Assembly: GCF_900112615.1 (NCBI RefSeq)
Contig: NZ_FOMK01000003.1
Location: forward strand, 1 to 64,000
Origin: Chitinophaga sp. CF118
GTDB taxonomy: Bacteria; Bacteroidota; Bacteroidia; Chitinophagales; Chitinophagaceae
Direction of reading: 5' to 3'
DNA length: 64,000 nt
Part shown: piece by piece, positions 7,707-18,900 of the stretch
Numbering within the stretch: position 1 is the stretch's first letter
Layout of the letters: every line of letters begins with the position of its first letter
Position numbers and translations under genes: made by a program
Notes under the pieces: model-generated
The model's input: only the letters and a program-made list of their open reading frames with translations
Databases searched by the model: none
Told to the model about the DNA's origin: nothing

Positions 7707-9494
7707 ATGGCAGATACAGAGAATATAGTCACGGACGAACGCATCATACCTACCCCGAACGAGTTTGATAATACCAATATTGAAATACATATTAATGGCA
7801 GCAAGGTAGATAACCCTGCGTATATTCTGCGTACTGTTTCTATTGTAAAGGAAGCAAACATCATCCCGTCTGCCCGTCTCTGTTTCCTGGATGGGGATGC
7901 TTCAACTGCAACTTTCAGTGTGAGCGAATCGTCAGATTTTATTCCGGGAAATATCATCGAAATTATAATTGGCCGCGATAGCACACAAAACAAAGTCTTT
8001 AAAGGCGTAATTGTAAAACATGCTATCCGCGCTAATGAAAAAGGCGGCGGTCAGTTACATCTGGATTGCCGGGATGAATCTATCTCCCTTACACTGGGAA
8101 GGAAAAGTAAATACTTCCGGGATATGAGCGACAGCGATGCTCTAAAGCAGGTGCTGGGCAGTAAATCGGGATCCCTGGCAACTACAGATTTAAAACACAA
8201 GGAACTGGTACAGTACGATTGTACAAACTGGGACTTTGCACTGAGCCGGGCAGAAATGAATGGTTGCCTTCTAATAGTGAAAGATGGTAAAGTGGATATG
8301 GTAAAACCACGCTTGTCTTCTTCAGTAATTACACTGGTATATGGCGATACCATTGAGGAATTCGATGCTGAAATAGATGCCCGCACCCAATGGCAGTCGG
8401 TAAATGCCAGCTCCTGGGACTATAAGGATCAGACGATAAAAACATCTGATGTAAAAAGTGTGTCTTTCACAGAAGCTGGTAACCTCAGTGGAAGTAAGCT
8501 TGCCGGAGCAGTTTCACCTGATAATCTGGAATTGCGTCACAGCGGACTGGTAAGTGTGCCTGAATTAAAAGAATGGGCTACTTCTTATATGCTGAAAAGC
8601 CGTATGGCCAAAATACGCGGCCGTGCAAAGATCAAAGGCTCTCCGGCTGCAAAACCCGGCGATACCATTGAACTCAAAGGACTTGGTAACCGTTTTAACG
8701 GAAACGTATATGTGAGTGGTGTTCGTCACGAATTCGCTGATGGCATCTGGTCCACACATATTCAGTTCGGAATCTCTCCCGAATGGTTCCATCACAAAGA
8801 AGATCTGATTGAAACACCCGCTGCCGGGATGATGCCTGCTGTACATGGCTTGCAGATAGGAGTAGTGGTACACCTGGAAAATGATCCCGACGGGGAACAC
8901 CGCATTCTTGTAAGAATGCCGGTAACAGATAACCAGGATAATGGTACCTGGGCCCGCATCGCATCCCTGGACGCCGGCAATGACAGAGGTTATTTCTTTC
9001 GCCCCGAAATAGGTGATGAGGTGATCGTGGGATTTGTTAATGATGATCCGCGTTTCGCTGTAGTGTTAGGCATGCTGCATAGTAGTGCTAAACCTGCACC
9101 TGTAGTGGCTAAAGATACTAACCACATCAAAGGACTTGTTACCAGAAGTAAAATGAAAACAATGTTCGATGATGAAAATAAAGTGATGCGGATGGAAACA
9201 CCTGCCGGTAATTTTATAGAGCTGAGTGAGAAAGACAAGGCTATCACTATCACGGACGAAAATGGGAATAGCATCAAAATGGAAGCTGGTGGTATTACCA
9301 TGAAAAGTCCGAAAGATATAAAGATAGAAGCTGATGGTGCTATCTCTATCAAAGCCGGAACAGATGTGAAGATTGACGGTACCACTATCGCGGGCAAAGC
9401 CACCAACTCAGTGGAATTTAATGGCCAGGCTGGTGCAAAAGTAATTTCTTCTGCTATGCTGGAATTAAAAGGCGGAATAGTAAAAATTAATTAA
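7707..9494 (+). CDS. VgrG-like spike/hub protein (Pvc8-like)
   Basis: The 595-aa product forms the trimeric spike at the tip of the tube. Residues 1-360 are the gpD/gp27-like hub. Residues about 370-460 form a gp5-type OB-fold (GLQIGVVVHLENDPDGEHRI, then WARIASLDAGNDRGYFFRP and EIGDEVIVGFVNDDPRFAVV). The C-terminal part has short beta repeats (KDIKIEADGAISIKAGTDVK) typical of the triple-stranded spike needle. It is followed at once by the PAAR gene, whose product caps this needle. No C-terminal effector extension is present. Confidence 0.96.
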   Translation: MADTENIVTDERIIPTPNEFDNTNIEIHINGSKVDNPAYILRTVSIVKEANIIPSARLCFLDGDASTATFSVSESSDFIPGNIIEIIIGRDSTQNKVFKGVIVKHAIRANEKGGGQLHLDCRDESISLTLGRKSKYFRDMSDSDALKQVLGSKSGSLATTDLKHKELVQYDCTNWDFALSRAEMNGCLLIVKDGKVDMVKPRLSSSVITLVYGDTIEEFDAEIDARTQWQSVNASSWDYKDQTIKTSDVKSVSFTEAGNLSGSKLAGAVSPDNLELRHSGLVSVPELKEWATSYMLKSRMAKIRGRAKIKGSPAAKPGDTIELKGLGNRFNGNVYVSGVRHEFADGIWSTHIQFGISPEWFHHKEDLIETPAAGMMPAVHGLQIGVVVHLENDPDGEHRILVRMPVTDNQDNGTWARIASLDAGNDRGYFFRPEIGDEVIVGFVNDDPRFAVVLGMLHSSAKPAPVVAKDTNHIKGLVTRSKMKTMFDDENKVMRMETPAGNFIELSEKDKAITITDENGNSIKMEAGGITMKSPKDIKIEADGAISIKAGTDVKIDGTTIAGKATNSVEFNGQAGAKVISSAMLELKGGIVKIN

Positions 9495-9503
9495 CGATTG
9501 ATT

Positions 9504-9794
9504 ATGCCACCTGCTGCAAGATTAACAGATATGCACGTTTGCCCGATGTTCACAGGTCCGGTGCCTCATGTAGGCGGCCCCGTTACAGGTCCCGGTGTTC
9601 CAACGGTATTGATAGCTGGCATGCCTGCCGCAGTAGTAGGAGATATGCTGGTCTGTACCGGTCCGCCGGATGTGATAGTGAAAGGTTCTGCGACTGTACT
9701 GATAGGAGGAAAGCCAGCTGCCCGTATGGGCGATTCGACGGCACACGGAGGCTCAATAGTAGCCGGTGAGCCAACAGTGATGATTGGAGGTTGA
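9504..9794 (+). CDS. PAAR-domain spike tip protein (Pvc10-like)
   Basis: This 96-aa protein starting MPPAARLTD is a stand-alone PAAR tip that sharpens the spike. It has the pattern HVCP, PHVGGPV, GMPAAVVGDMLVC, GKPAARMGDSTAHGG, and its His and Cys residues are suited to binding the single metal ion of PAAR cones. An in-frame TTG lies two codons upstream at 9498, but ATG 9504 gives the family's normal N-terminus. The gene starts 9 nt after the spike gene's stop codon. Confidence 0.95.
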   Translation: MPPAARLTDMHVCPMFTGPVPHVGGPVTGPGVPTVLIAGMPAAVVGDMLVCTGPPDVIVKGSATVLIGGKPAARMGDSTAHGGSIVAGEPTVMIGG

Positions 9795-9809
9795 ATATAA
9801 TTTACTGAT

Positions 9810-10268
9810 ATGCTTGACGCAAAAGATTTTTTAGGCTGTGGCTGGTCTTTCCCGCCCACATTCCGCAAAGACAACGATGGTAGTGACTGTCACGCTGTAA
9901 TGGTTGTGGGCAGAGAAGATATCGAGCAAAGCCTTCATATACTTTTATCTACCAGCCTGGGAGAACGCGTAATGATCCCGGAGTTTGGCTGTAACCTGGC
10001 CGACTTCCAGTTTGAAGCCATCAATAATACACTGATAGGTTTTATTACAGATCTGGTGTCTAATGCAATTCTCTATTACGAAGCAAGAATAAAATTAGAC
10101 AGCATCTCTGTTACAGAGTCGGATTCCTGGGATGCCATCCAGGGCTTTTTACGCATCAACGTTGAGTACACTATTCGCGCTACCAATTCCAGATACAACT
10201 TCGTATACGACTTCTATTTACAGGATGGTAACACGGATATAATAAATGCATCGATAGCTATAAGATAA
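9810..10268 (+). CDS. gp25-like baseplate wedge protein (Pvc9-like)
   Basis: The 152-aa protein matches the GPW/gp25 family. After a short N-terminal extension it has REDIEQSLHILLSTSLGERV and MIPEFGCNLADFQFEAINN, the conserved core that initiates sheath assembly at the baseplate. The remainder (EARIKLDSISVTE, INVEYTIRATNSRYNFVYDF) is the usual beta sheet. Its stop overlaps the next gene's ATG (TAATG), coupling it to the baseplate-J-like gene, the normal partner in the wedge. Confidence 0.95.
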   Translation: MLDAKDFLGCGWSFPPTFRKDNDGSDCHAVMVVGREDIEQSLHILLSTSLGERVMIPEFGCNLADFQFEAINNTLIGFITDLVSNAILYYEARIKLDSISVTESDSWDAIQGFLRINVEYTIRATNSRYNFVYDFYLQDGNTDIINASIAIR

Positions 10269-13200
10269 TGAGCGCAACAGATAACATATCGAATAACCTG
10301 ATCCGCGATGGAATAAGCCAGCTGCAACGCAAAATGGATGCGCTTGGGACTGAAAAGGTCCAGGTAGATGAGCGCAGCACTGAACAGCTCCTGGGATTCT
10401 TATATCGCTACGCCAGGTACGTACTGTACTACGACGATACAGACCAGCCTAACGGTAAGGCAGATATGATGCTGGCATCGAATGGCGACTGGCAGGATTT
10501 TTTTCGCAACAATCCTCCTTTCCAGTACGCGGCTATCCAACAAATGGATACCGCTGCATTTGATGCCGCATATACCGCAGCACGTACGTCCCTCACGCAT
10601 CAGCAACCCGCCGATCAGTTCTGGTCCATATTTTTCCGGATACTGGATATGGTGATGCAGCTGAATAGCTGGGTTACACAACTGGACAATACTACCGGCC
10701 TGAGCGTAGTGCTCACAGCATTGGTACAGTCAGATTTCAGCAAAGCATTGTATCGCCTCATTGCCATTGCCAATACAATGGTAGATGCAGATAATCCACT
10801 GCCGGATGAGGCTGTGAACAGCATTGCTATCCTCAGAAGCAACCCGGGATGGGCTCTTACAATGGATAAACTCATTGCTAAGGATGCTTACCTGGTACGA
10901 CTGAACGATTATCCCCGCCGTAAACGGGACAAAATGTTAACCCAGCTGGACGACCTGTTTAATATCTTCTATAAAGGCATTCAACAGGTGCAGGATTTTG
11001 CTCTCCAGGATTTTGAGGTAGTATTAAAAGGAGAACAAAAACATCAGCCACATGTGGGATTGCTCTACGCATTCCTTCAGTTGTTCGGACAGGTTAAAAC
11101 CCAGATGAATACAATCAGCCGCCAGCATCTTAATTTCTTCTACGAACAGGTGCTGCAGCTGAAAAAGAAACCACTTACGCCAGATCATGTACATGTGGTA
11201 GCAGAACTGGCCAAACAATTACCCGATTACCTGCTGAAAAAAGATACTGCACTGAAAGCCGGAAAAGATGCTACAGGTAAAGATGTGGTTTTTGATACAG
11301 AAGAGGATGTTGTGTTAAACAAAGCAAAGGTGAGTGAGTTACGCACCCTCTTCAAAGATGGAACCGCGAATCTGTATGCTGCACCAGTGGCTGCCAGTGC
11401 CGATGGACTGGGTGAGGGATTCCGTAACCCGGCATTTAACAGCTGGCCATTATTAGGAACAGCTTCTTACGTAAGTAAAAATAATACACAGTCGGCCGCT
11501 ACACATTTTCCTTTTGCTGCCACAGGATTACTTTTGTCATCACCTGTATTACTACTGAGAGAAGGCACAAGGAATGTTACGGTAACGATACAACTAAATG
11601 GCCTGGGAGATAAAGGCCCGCAACTGGCCGCATTATTAACCAAACCCTTTTATTTGCTGAATGCAGAGGTGCTGACAGCATTCGAAAAAAGCGGTATTGA
11701 TAAAGTTATTGTTGCCGCTATCAGGACTAAACTAAGTGGTGCGGAAAAATGGCTGGATGATTCAGACTTTGTAACATATACTGATATCAGCACACAAGTG
11801 GATCTTGCAAAAGGCATTGCTTTAAGAAGATTACTTCAGGTAGATTGTACCACAGAAGGTGGCTGGTATGCAGCTCCTAAGTTAGCAATCGCACTGAATA
11901 GCAATAATCTGGATCTTACTTTTGAACTGGCTGCAGATGCACCCGCACTGGTGGCAGCTGCACCCGATGTGCTCAAAGCTACATATCCCGTAAAGGACCC
12001 GCTGTTACGCGTATTGTTCAATCACAGTTTACATTATTCTCTTGCAGAAAAAGAAGTGGCCTGGTATGATACCTTAAGTAATCTTGTAATTGTAAATGCA
12101 ACTATAAAGGTGGATGTGAAAAACGTGCGTAAGCTGTTGCTGGGGAATGATGAAGGGCCGCTTGATCCGAATAATAAATTCCTGCCATTTACAGGAGTAC
12201 CTAAGGTAGGCAGTAACTTTTATATAGGCAGTGATGAAGTATTCAGAAAGAAATTGGCTCATTTAGAATTAAAAGCTGAGTGGGAAGGACTGCCGGATAA
12301 ATTTGATGATATTTACTCCGCCTACAATGCAGGAGTTAATAATGCCTACTTTACAGCCAGTATGGAGCGGTTGAATAACGGCGTGTGGGATGATATTCCT
12401 GGTACAGAAAAAAGACGGTTATTTGATGATGATAGCTCATTAAACCTGGCGTCTGTGAAAGAAATCGACGTGCCAGATACAGGCAGTATTCCTTTACTAA
12501 CCCAGTCCGCCCCGTTAATCGCTTATAACAATGCTTCCCTGTATGGTTTTGTAAGAATAAAGCTGGATAAGAGTTTTCTGCATGATAGATATCCTTCCGT
12601 ACTGGCCTCACAGTTGATTAAGATCAGCAATCTGAAGCTGAGTGATTTACAGGTGAAAGCAAATAAGGTTGCAGTGGATGCAACTGCTACGAAAGGAAAG
12701 ACCGGTGAAACGTCGGCTATGGCAGATGCTTTTTCAACTAATGCACCTGATGATCCGGACGCAGCATTCGATGAGCTTTCGGTTGTTGCATCTAATGCTA
12801 ATTCAAGTGCAGCTGCAACCCTTACAGATGCGAATGACATAAATGCATATGTAAATGGCAGTGCCGGCAATGTGATCGGCGTTCCATTACCTCCCTATAC
12901 ACCTACTATCAAAACATTATCCCTGGAATATAAGGCGGAGGCGACCGGTGCAGAGATTACGCTATTACATAAATATCCTTTTGAAGAAGGAAACTATAAG
13001 TCATTATCCTCAGCAACTACTTTTATGCCGGTAGTTAATGAAGAGGGTACATTATATATCGGATTAGAACAGGCAGTGCCCGGTACTAACATCACATTGT
13101 TATTCCAGTTGTCTGAATTCACAGCAGATCCCGATATGCGCAGGGCTGGCATTCAATGGCATTACCTGGTAGGCAACGAATGGAAAACGCTGGAGAAAAA

Positions 13201-14245
13201 TACACAGGTGCTTAGTGATACCACCAATGAAATGCTGGTATCCGGAATTGTCACCATTGCATTACCCTGGGATGCAGATACAACACATACAATGCTTCCG
13301 GCAGGCTTTCACTGGCTGCGGGTAAGTACTGAAAAATATTCAGCTGCAGTATGTGAAGCAGTGGCAGTCCTTGCACAGGCTTCACGCGCAGTTTTCCTTA
13401 ATCAGGATAATGATCCGGCCCGTGTAGGCGTTGCGTTGCCTGGTCAGACTATCAGTAGTCTGGTTGTACCGGATGCTATGATCAACAAATTATCACAGCC
13501 TTTCCCTTCTTTCGGAGGAAGAAAAGAAGAAACAGAAGGGGAGTTCCATACAAGGATCAGCGAGCGTTTGCGTCATAAGGGAAGAGCCATTAATGTATTC
13601 GATTATGAACGTATTGTATTGGATGCATTTCCGGAAATTTTCAAGATCAAATGTATCCCGCATAGTAAAATGTGCCGCAGTGAAACCGGTGAGATCACAC
13701 AACTGGGATCTCCGGGATGGGTAACGCTGGCAGTGATTCCAAGAATAGATGATTATCCTTCAGACGAAAGGTTTAATCCCAAAGTAAGCAGGATCACACT
13801 GGAAAATGTAAGTCTTTACCTCGACTCACGCACCACAGTATTTGCCAATGTGCAGGTGATAAATCCGGTTTATCAGCCCATCAGTTTTAAAGGAAATATC
13901 CGCCTGAAGGATGGGAAAGATGAGAACTATTATCTTAAAAAACTGGTGAAAGAAGTGCAGGCATATTTATCACCCTGGATCAATACCGGCTCACAGGATA
14001 TTGTGTTCGGCGGTACACTGATGATGTCTTCCGTATTGCAGTTCATAGAACAGCGCGACTACGTGGATTATGTAACAGACTTCATTATGTATGTAACCAG
14101 GAATGGTGTTGATGGCCCACCAGTAAAGGCAGTAACAGCAGATACGCCGTGGTCTGTGCTAACAGCCGGAGAACAATTGTACACTATCATTAACAATACT
14201 TCCTGTTCAGGTGCCGGTCAGCAACCTGTATTCAGGATCAAATAA
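10268..14245 (+). CDS. Baseplate J/gp6-like wedge protein (Pvc11-like)
   Basis: The 1325-aa product is the large wedge protein that forms the iris around the hub. The N-terminal ~350 aa are helical (LLGFLYRYARYVLYYDD). The central part is beta-rich with a low-complexity Ala/Asp segment near aa 815-860. The C-terminal third carries the baseplate-J-like region (EGEFHTRISERLRHKGRAIN, VFDYERIVLDAFPEIFKIKC, then KKLVKEVQAYLSPW). It is longer than phage gpJ but normal for eCIS. It overlaps the gp25 gene by one base. Confidence 0.9.
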   Translation: MSATDNISNNLIRDGISQLQRKMDALGTEKVQVDERSTEQLLGFLYRYARYVLYYDDTDQPNGKADMMLASNGDWQDFFRNNPPFQYAAIQQMDTAAFDAAYTAARTSLTHQQPADQFWSIFFRILDMVMQLNSWVTQLDNTTGLSVVLTALVQSDFSKALYRLIAIANTMVDADNPLPDEAVNSIAILRSNPGWALTMDKLIAKDAYLVRLNDYPRRKRDKMLTQLDDLFNIFYKGIQQVQDFALQDFEVVLKGEQKHQPHVGLLYAFLQLFGQVKTQMNTISRQHLNFFYEQVLQLKKKPLTPDHVHVVAELAKQLPDYLLKKDTALKAGKDATGKDVVFDTEEDVVLNKAKVSELRTLFKDGTANLYAAPVAASADGLGEGFRNPAFNSWPLLGTASYVSKNNTQSAATHFPFAATGLLLSSPVLLLREGTRNVTVTIQLNGLGDKGPQLAALLTKPFYLLNAEVLTAFEKSGIDKVIVAAIRTKLSGAEKWLDDSDFVTYTDISTQVDLAKGIALRRLLQVDCTTEGGWYAAPKLAIALNSNNLDLTFELAADAPALVAAAPDVLKATYPVKDPLLRVLFNHSLHYSLAEKEVAWYDTLSNLVIVNATIKVDVKNVRKLLLGNDEGPLDPNNKFLPFTGVPKVGSNFYIGSDEVFRKKLAHLELKAEWEGLPDKFDDIYSAYNAGVNNAYFTASMERLNNGVWDDIPGTEKRRLFDDDSSLNLASVKEIDVPDTGSIPLLTQSAPLIAYNNASLYGFVRIKLDKSFLHDRYPSVLASQLIKISNLKLSDLQVKANKVAVDATATKGKTGETSAMADAFSTNAPDDPDAAFDELSVVASNANSSAAATLTDANDINAYVNGSAGNVIGVPLPPYTPTIKTLSLEYKAEATGAEITLLHKYPFEEGNYKSLSSATTFMPVVNEEGTLYIGLEQAVPGTNITLLFQLSEFTADPDMRRAGIQWHYLVGNEWKTLEKNTQVLSDTTNEMLVSGIVTIALPWDADTTHTMLPAGFHWLRVSTEKYSAAVCEAVAVLAQASRAVFLNQDNDPARVGVALPGQTISSLVVPDAMINKLSQPFPSFGGRKEETEGEFHTRISERLRHKGRAINVFDYERIVLDAFPEIFKIKCIPHSKMCRSETGEITQLGSPGWVTLAVIPRIDDYPSDERFNPKVSRITLENVSLYLDSRTTVFANVQVINPVYQPISFKGNIRLKDGKDENYYLKKLVKEVQAYLSPWINTGSQDIVFGGTLMMSSVLQFIEQRDYVDYVTDFIMYVTRNGVDGPPVKAVTADTPWSVLTAGEQLYTIINNTSCSGAGQQPVFRIK

Positions 14246-14275
14246 TCATTCTTAAAAAATTTAAAAGATATACCC

Positions 14276-15967
14276 ATGTCTATTACAACCAGAGCAGCCC
14301 TGAAAGCACAGTTTAAAACAGGCGCCATACCAACCTCGCAGGATTTCTTCAATCTGATAGATTCTACTTTGGTAAGAAGGGATGATGCTTTTTTCGGCAA
14401 GTGGGCTGCTGGTCTCTGTTATTTTGAAGGCGATGTAGTGATCTATAACAATGCACTTTATACCTGTACACCTGCTGGCGATAAGCCCTGCGGATGTGAA
14501 GGACAAACGCCTTCCACTACCGGAACTACAGACCCGTCAAATGGGCATTGCTCAGTAGATAACCCCGAAATAGATTGTGCCAACTGGAAAATGCTGGACA
14601 TCGATGCTTCGGATGAAGACTGGGAAATTATCAAGAACTCTGATAAGGTGCCAATCATCATGTATGCGAAAGTATTCGGCAAGATTGGTATGGGTACACA
14701 AGACCCTCAGGCACGTGTACACATTCACGTAGAAGAACTGAACAGCGATTTTCTTTTTAGTCCGGATCCTGCCACCACACCGGAGTTTGTGATTAAACAA
14801 ACAGGTGAGGACTGCCATTTCTACTCTCAGAGTATCGGTGATGATAAGGTGAATTATGTAACAGATACAGAAGGCTTCCTTTTCAATAATATTTGCGCTC
14901 CCGAACCTCCGCAGGATGGTGAGGAGCCGACAGGCAAAACAGCTGTTGCCGCAAAACCGGTATATATCACCACACCGGAAGCCGGAGCTGCAATAGGTAT
15001 TGGTACTGTACATCCGGAGGCAGCCGTAGATATCCAGAACCAGCCATCTGCAAGGGTTCTGCTGAATCCTTTATCTACCACTACGCCACAGGCTGTACTT
15101 ATCTATAAAGGAGAATATGCTCAGCAGAACTACCTGACCACTGAATTGAATGCTGCGACTGCCAGCATTACCACCAATGCGCCGGAAGGTTTTTATATCC
15201 GCAAAGGACTGGAAGAAGGCAAGAACTATCTGAAAAATATTGCCACCCCCGGTTGTCAAACGCTGGTGGCAGTAAAACAGGATGGCCACGTGGGCATTGG
15301 TACGGAAACGCCGGCTGCTAATGTGGAAATCACGAAAGAAGGTGGCGCTGGTGCTTTCCTGTTATCTCTTGATAATACAAATCCCGCATTCAGCATTATC
15401 AATAACCGCCCTAATAATGTGAAACGTAATTACATGTTACTGGGTGCGGATAACGACTGGGGAGCGTTCATCACAGATGCTTCCAAAGGTTTCGTATTCA
15501 AAAAAGGTACAGAATATGGTAACGGAAATGAAGTGGAAATAAACCAGGGTGATGATGTATTTACCATCTCTTCCCAGGGGAAAACAATCATAGGAGGTTT
15601 AACACCAGAGGATTTTGAATTGAATGTAAAAGGTAAAACCCGGAGTTTCGGATTATACCTTGATACTGATGTGAGAAAGGTGAGTAACCCCACCAAATTA
15701 GGCAACGTATTAGCGAATGTAAATAAACTGAATCCGGTTTCTTTCACATTCAACAATAGAGCCAATTGCCCTGCAAATGAAAAACAGGTAGGCTTCCTGC
15801 CTCACCAGGTAGAAGAGTTCTTCCCCGAACTGGTGAACACTGATGGTGATGGTACACAAACGCTGGCCTATGCCAATATGGTAGCCGTACTCACAAGGGC
15901 TATCCAGGAACAGCAGGAACAGATTAACGCGCTGCTGAAACGTGTGGAAGCGCTGGAAGGAAAATAA
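14276..15967 (+). CDS. Fibre-like protein with C-terminal S74 chaperone domain
   Basis: This 563-aa protein looks like a receptor-binding fibre. Residues 40-65 hold a carbohydrate-binding-like motif (W43, Y49, G52-D53, Y57, Y62; GDVVIYNNALYTC) reminiscent of chitin-binding modules, followed by a cysteine-rich linker. The shaft has four GxGT-x-P-type repeats (GMGTQDPQARV near aa 137, GIGTVHPEA near 241, GIGTETPAANV near 340, IIGGLTPEDF near 440). The C-terminal ~110 aa match the peptidase S74 intramolecular chaperone (LNPVSFTFNN to QEQQEQINALLKRVEAL). The usual Ser-Asp cleavage pair reads Ser-Asn here, so self-cleavage may be altered. Confidence 0.8.
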   Translation: MSITTRAALKAQFKTGAIPTSQDFFNLIDSTLVRRDDAFFGKWAAGLCYFEGDVVIYNNALYTCTPAGDKPCGCEGQTPSTTGTTDPSNGHCSVDNPEIDCANWKMLDIDASDEDWEIIKNSDKVPIIMYAKVFGKIGMGTQDPQARVHIHVEELNSDFLFSPDPATTPEFVIKQTGEDCHFYSQSIGDDKVNYVTDTEGFLFNNICAPEPPQDGEEPTGKTAVAAKPVYITTPEAGAAIGIGTVHPEAAVDIQNQPSARVLLNPLSTTTPQAVLIYKGEYAQQNYLTTELNAATASITTNAPEGFYIRKGLEEGKNYLKNIATPGCQTLVAVKQDGHVGIGTETPAANVEITKEGGAGAFLLSLDNTNPAFSIINNRPNNVKRNYMLLGADNDWGAFITDASKGFVFKKGTEYGNGNEVEINQGDDVFTISSQGKTIIGGLTPEDFELNVKGKTRSFGLYLDTDVRKVSNPTKLGNVLANVNKLNPVSFTFNNRANCPANEKQVGFLPHQVEEFFPELVNTDGDGTQTLAYANMVAVLTRAIQEQQEQINALLKRVEALEGK

Positions 15968-15985
15968 GCAGATAAAATCATTGAA

Positions 15986-18900
15986 ATGCCTGAACTGAAA
16001 TTTATAACAACAGATAAGAACAGCGGCTTTCCGGAATACCTGGATTTCGCCACGCTGCGCAAATTAGGCATTCAGCATCTGGCGGAGTTTTCAGGCAAGA
16101 TCTGGACAGATCACAATCTGCATGATCCGGGAATCACCATGCTGGAAGCTTTGTGCTACGTACTGACTGATTTAGACTATCGTACCAAACTGGATTTTAA
16201 AGATCTTATAGCGGTGCCTGCGGGAGCAAGTGAAGACAACTTCTATACTGCTGCACAGATCCTTGGCAATAATCCTCTCACTATTACGGACATCCGCAGG
16301 ATGCTCATTGATATCAAAGGAGTACGCAATGCCTGGGTGGAACTGCCTGCAGACGATGAATATTCACTCTCTTTCAACTGCGATACCGGTGAGTTGCTCA
16401 ATGTGCCAGCCACGGAAGGTTTAACACCCATACCGCTGAAAGGATTGTACAGGATATTGATAGAACCTGATGATGTGTATGCAGCTGCTTACGAACAGGA
16501 TGCCTGCGGAAATAGTGTATTCCCATTGGATACTGTGCTCACTGCTATAGATCAACGCCTGCACGGACACCGTAATCTCTGCGAAGACTTTGCAGAAGTA
16601 CTGGTGATGGAAAAAGAGCCCATCAGCTTTTGTATCCATATTGAACTGGCCGCAAACTTTGATCCGAATGATGTACTGGTAAATGTATACAGCAGTATCC
16701 AGGATTTCTTTTCTCCTGCGCCCGTTTTTTATACCCTTCAGCAATTGCTGGATAAGGGGCGCAGCATGGAAGAAATATTTGAAGGCCGTGCGTACGACTT
16801 CATTAATAACGAACCATTACAGCAGAATGGATTTATAGATGCAAAGGAACTCGAAAGTCTGGAAAGACTCACAGAGATACATGCGTCCGACCTTTACCGT
16901 ATTATCATGGGGATTCCGGGTGTTGCCGGTATCACCCGCCTGCAAATGACCAGCTTTGATGAAGATGGTTACGAACTAATAGATAAAGACGGAAAACCGA
17001 TTGTGGTTGAAGGAGCTGAATGGTGCCTCAAACTGAAAAAAGATCATCGTCCGGTGTTATCTCCGGAAACTTCGAACGTGATCTTTTTCCGCAATAAAAT
17101 TTCATTTACTGCGAATAAAGAACTGGTACAGCAACGATTTATAAAGAGCATTTCTGATTATAATAAATTCAACAAGAAACCGGCCGAACTGGATACCATT
17201 ATCCCTAAAGGACGGCAGCTGGATCTTGCTCAGTATACTTCCGTACAATACGAATTTCCGAAGGTATACATGGTGGGTAAGAATGAAGTACCTCATGATG
17301 AAACTGCTGCAAGAAAAGCACAGTCATTACAGTTGCAGGGCTATTTATTGTTTTACGACCGCCTGCTGGCAGATTACTTTGCACAACTGGCCAATATCAG
17401 ACAATTATTTTCTTTAGGCCAGGATGAAGGACAGCACACTTATTTCATGGCCGATATCAGCGGTATTCCTCAACTGCCTTCTCTGCTCAGGTATGAAAAG
17501 AAATTGCAGGGTACGTTTTATAATGGTATGCAGCTGGCATATGAACCAGATGAGGATGGCGTGACGCGGAAGGAATACAGTACCATGTATCTGCGTGATG
17601 AAATGATTCGCCGTATTATCAGTGAAAGTAGTAATAACAGCATCAACAGGGAAGTAGTACAGGTGGAAAACGATACCAGCTGGTATATTCTGTTAACAGA
17701 TACTGCAGGCAACGTGTTACTGAGAGGTACGGTGTTTTTCAGTACAGAAACAGAAGCCGAACAGGCTGCCCGTGATATCGCTTTCCTTGTTACCTTACCG
17801 GATAGTTATAGCCGGATTAACAACCGGCTGGAAGAGAAGTTCAGCTTTGACCTGGTATATAACGATGCCGGTAGTACGGAAATGCTGACTGTTCTGTATG
17901 AAACTTCCGCTCAATACGAGGAAAGAAAAGAACGATTCCAGAATCACCTGCTGGCAAGGTTCTCTGAAGATTTTACAGATTATGCCCTGATGATGTACAA
18001 TATCAGTGGTAAAAAGAATGACCCTGAAAGCAGCATCCAGGATAAAGGAGCCTTTTTAACGGCTTATCCTGAAACCAGTGCTAACCGTGCGAGAGCGTTC
18101 GATTACAAACATCCTTCTGAAGGTTTTCCCGTATATGGATTGCAGAAAAGAATAGGTGGATTGATGGGTATCCGGCGTTCTCCTTCAGTATCACTGAATA
18201 ATTTCGACCTGGTAACTGCCATCAAGCAAACAGGGTTCGTGGTGAAATTACCTCATCAGAATACACCATTGTTTATCAGTGACAGTCTGCATAAAAGTGA
18301 AGATATTACAACCGTATTCAAGGAATTTTTAACACTGGGCCAGAATAAAAATAATTACAAATCCTACGGATGCCCCGGCGAAGGAGTGTTTGGATTCTAT
18401 ATCCAGTCGCCATTATATGCAGAAGAATGGATAGCGGCCAGGTTCAGCGTAGAGTATACTACCGCCGCAGAAAGAGATGAGGTGGTGAACTGGATGGTGC
18501 AGTTTTTTAAAGATGATGGTCAGTACAAAGTATATCCGCAAACACAGGAAGGATATTATTTTCAGCTGCCGGACGACTATGGTAAAATCCTGCTGAAAGC
18601 CAAACAGGGCTATGCTACGGAAGAAGAAGCCCTGGCGGAAGGATATAACCTGCTGGAGATATTACAGGACGACAATAACTGGGATGTAATACCCGATATT
18701 TCTAATTTCAGAATTGTTATATTCCATAATAAAGTACAGGTAGCATATCATCCGCTCACCTTCGGTACAGAAGAAAGTGCCCTGATTAAAATGGAGGACC
18801 TCCAGAAATACTTTCACCGGCACAACCTCGTATATCAGAAAGAAACAACGGAATTATACAACTGGCAAATGACCGATGCCGGTAAGCCAGCCTGGGAAGG

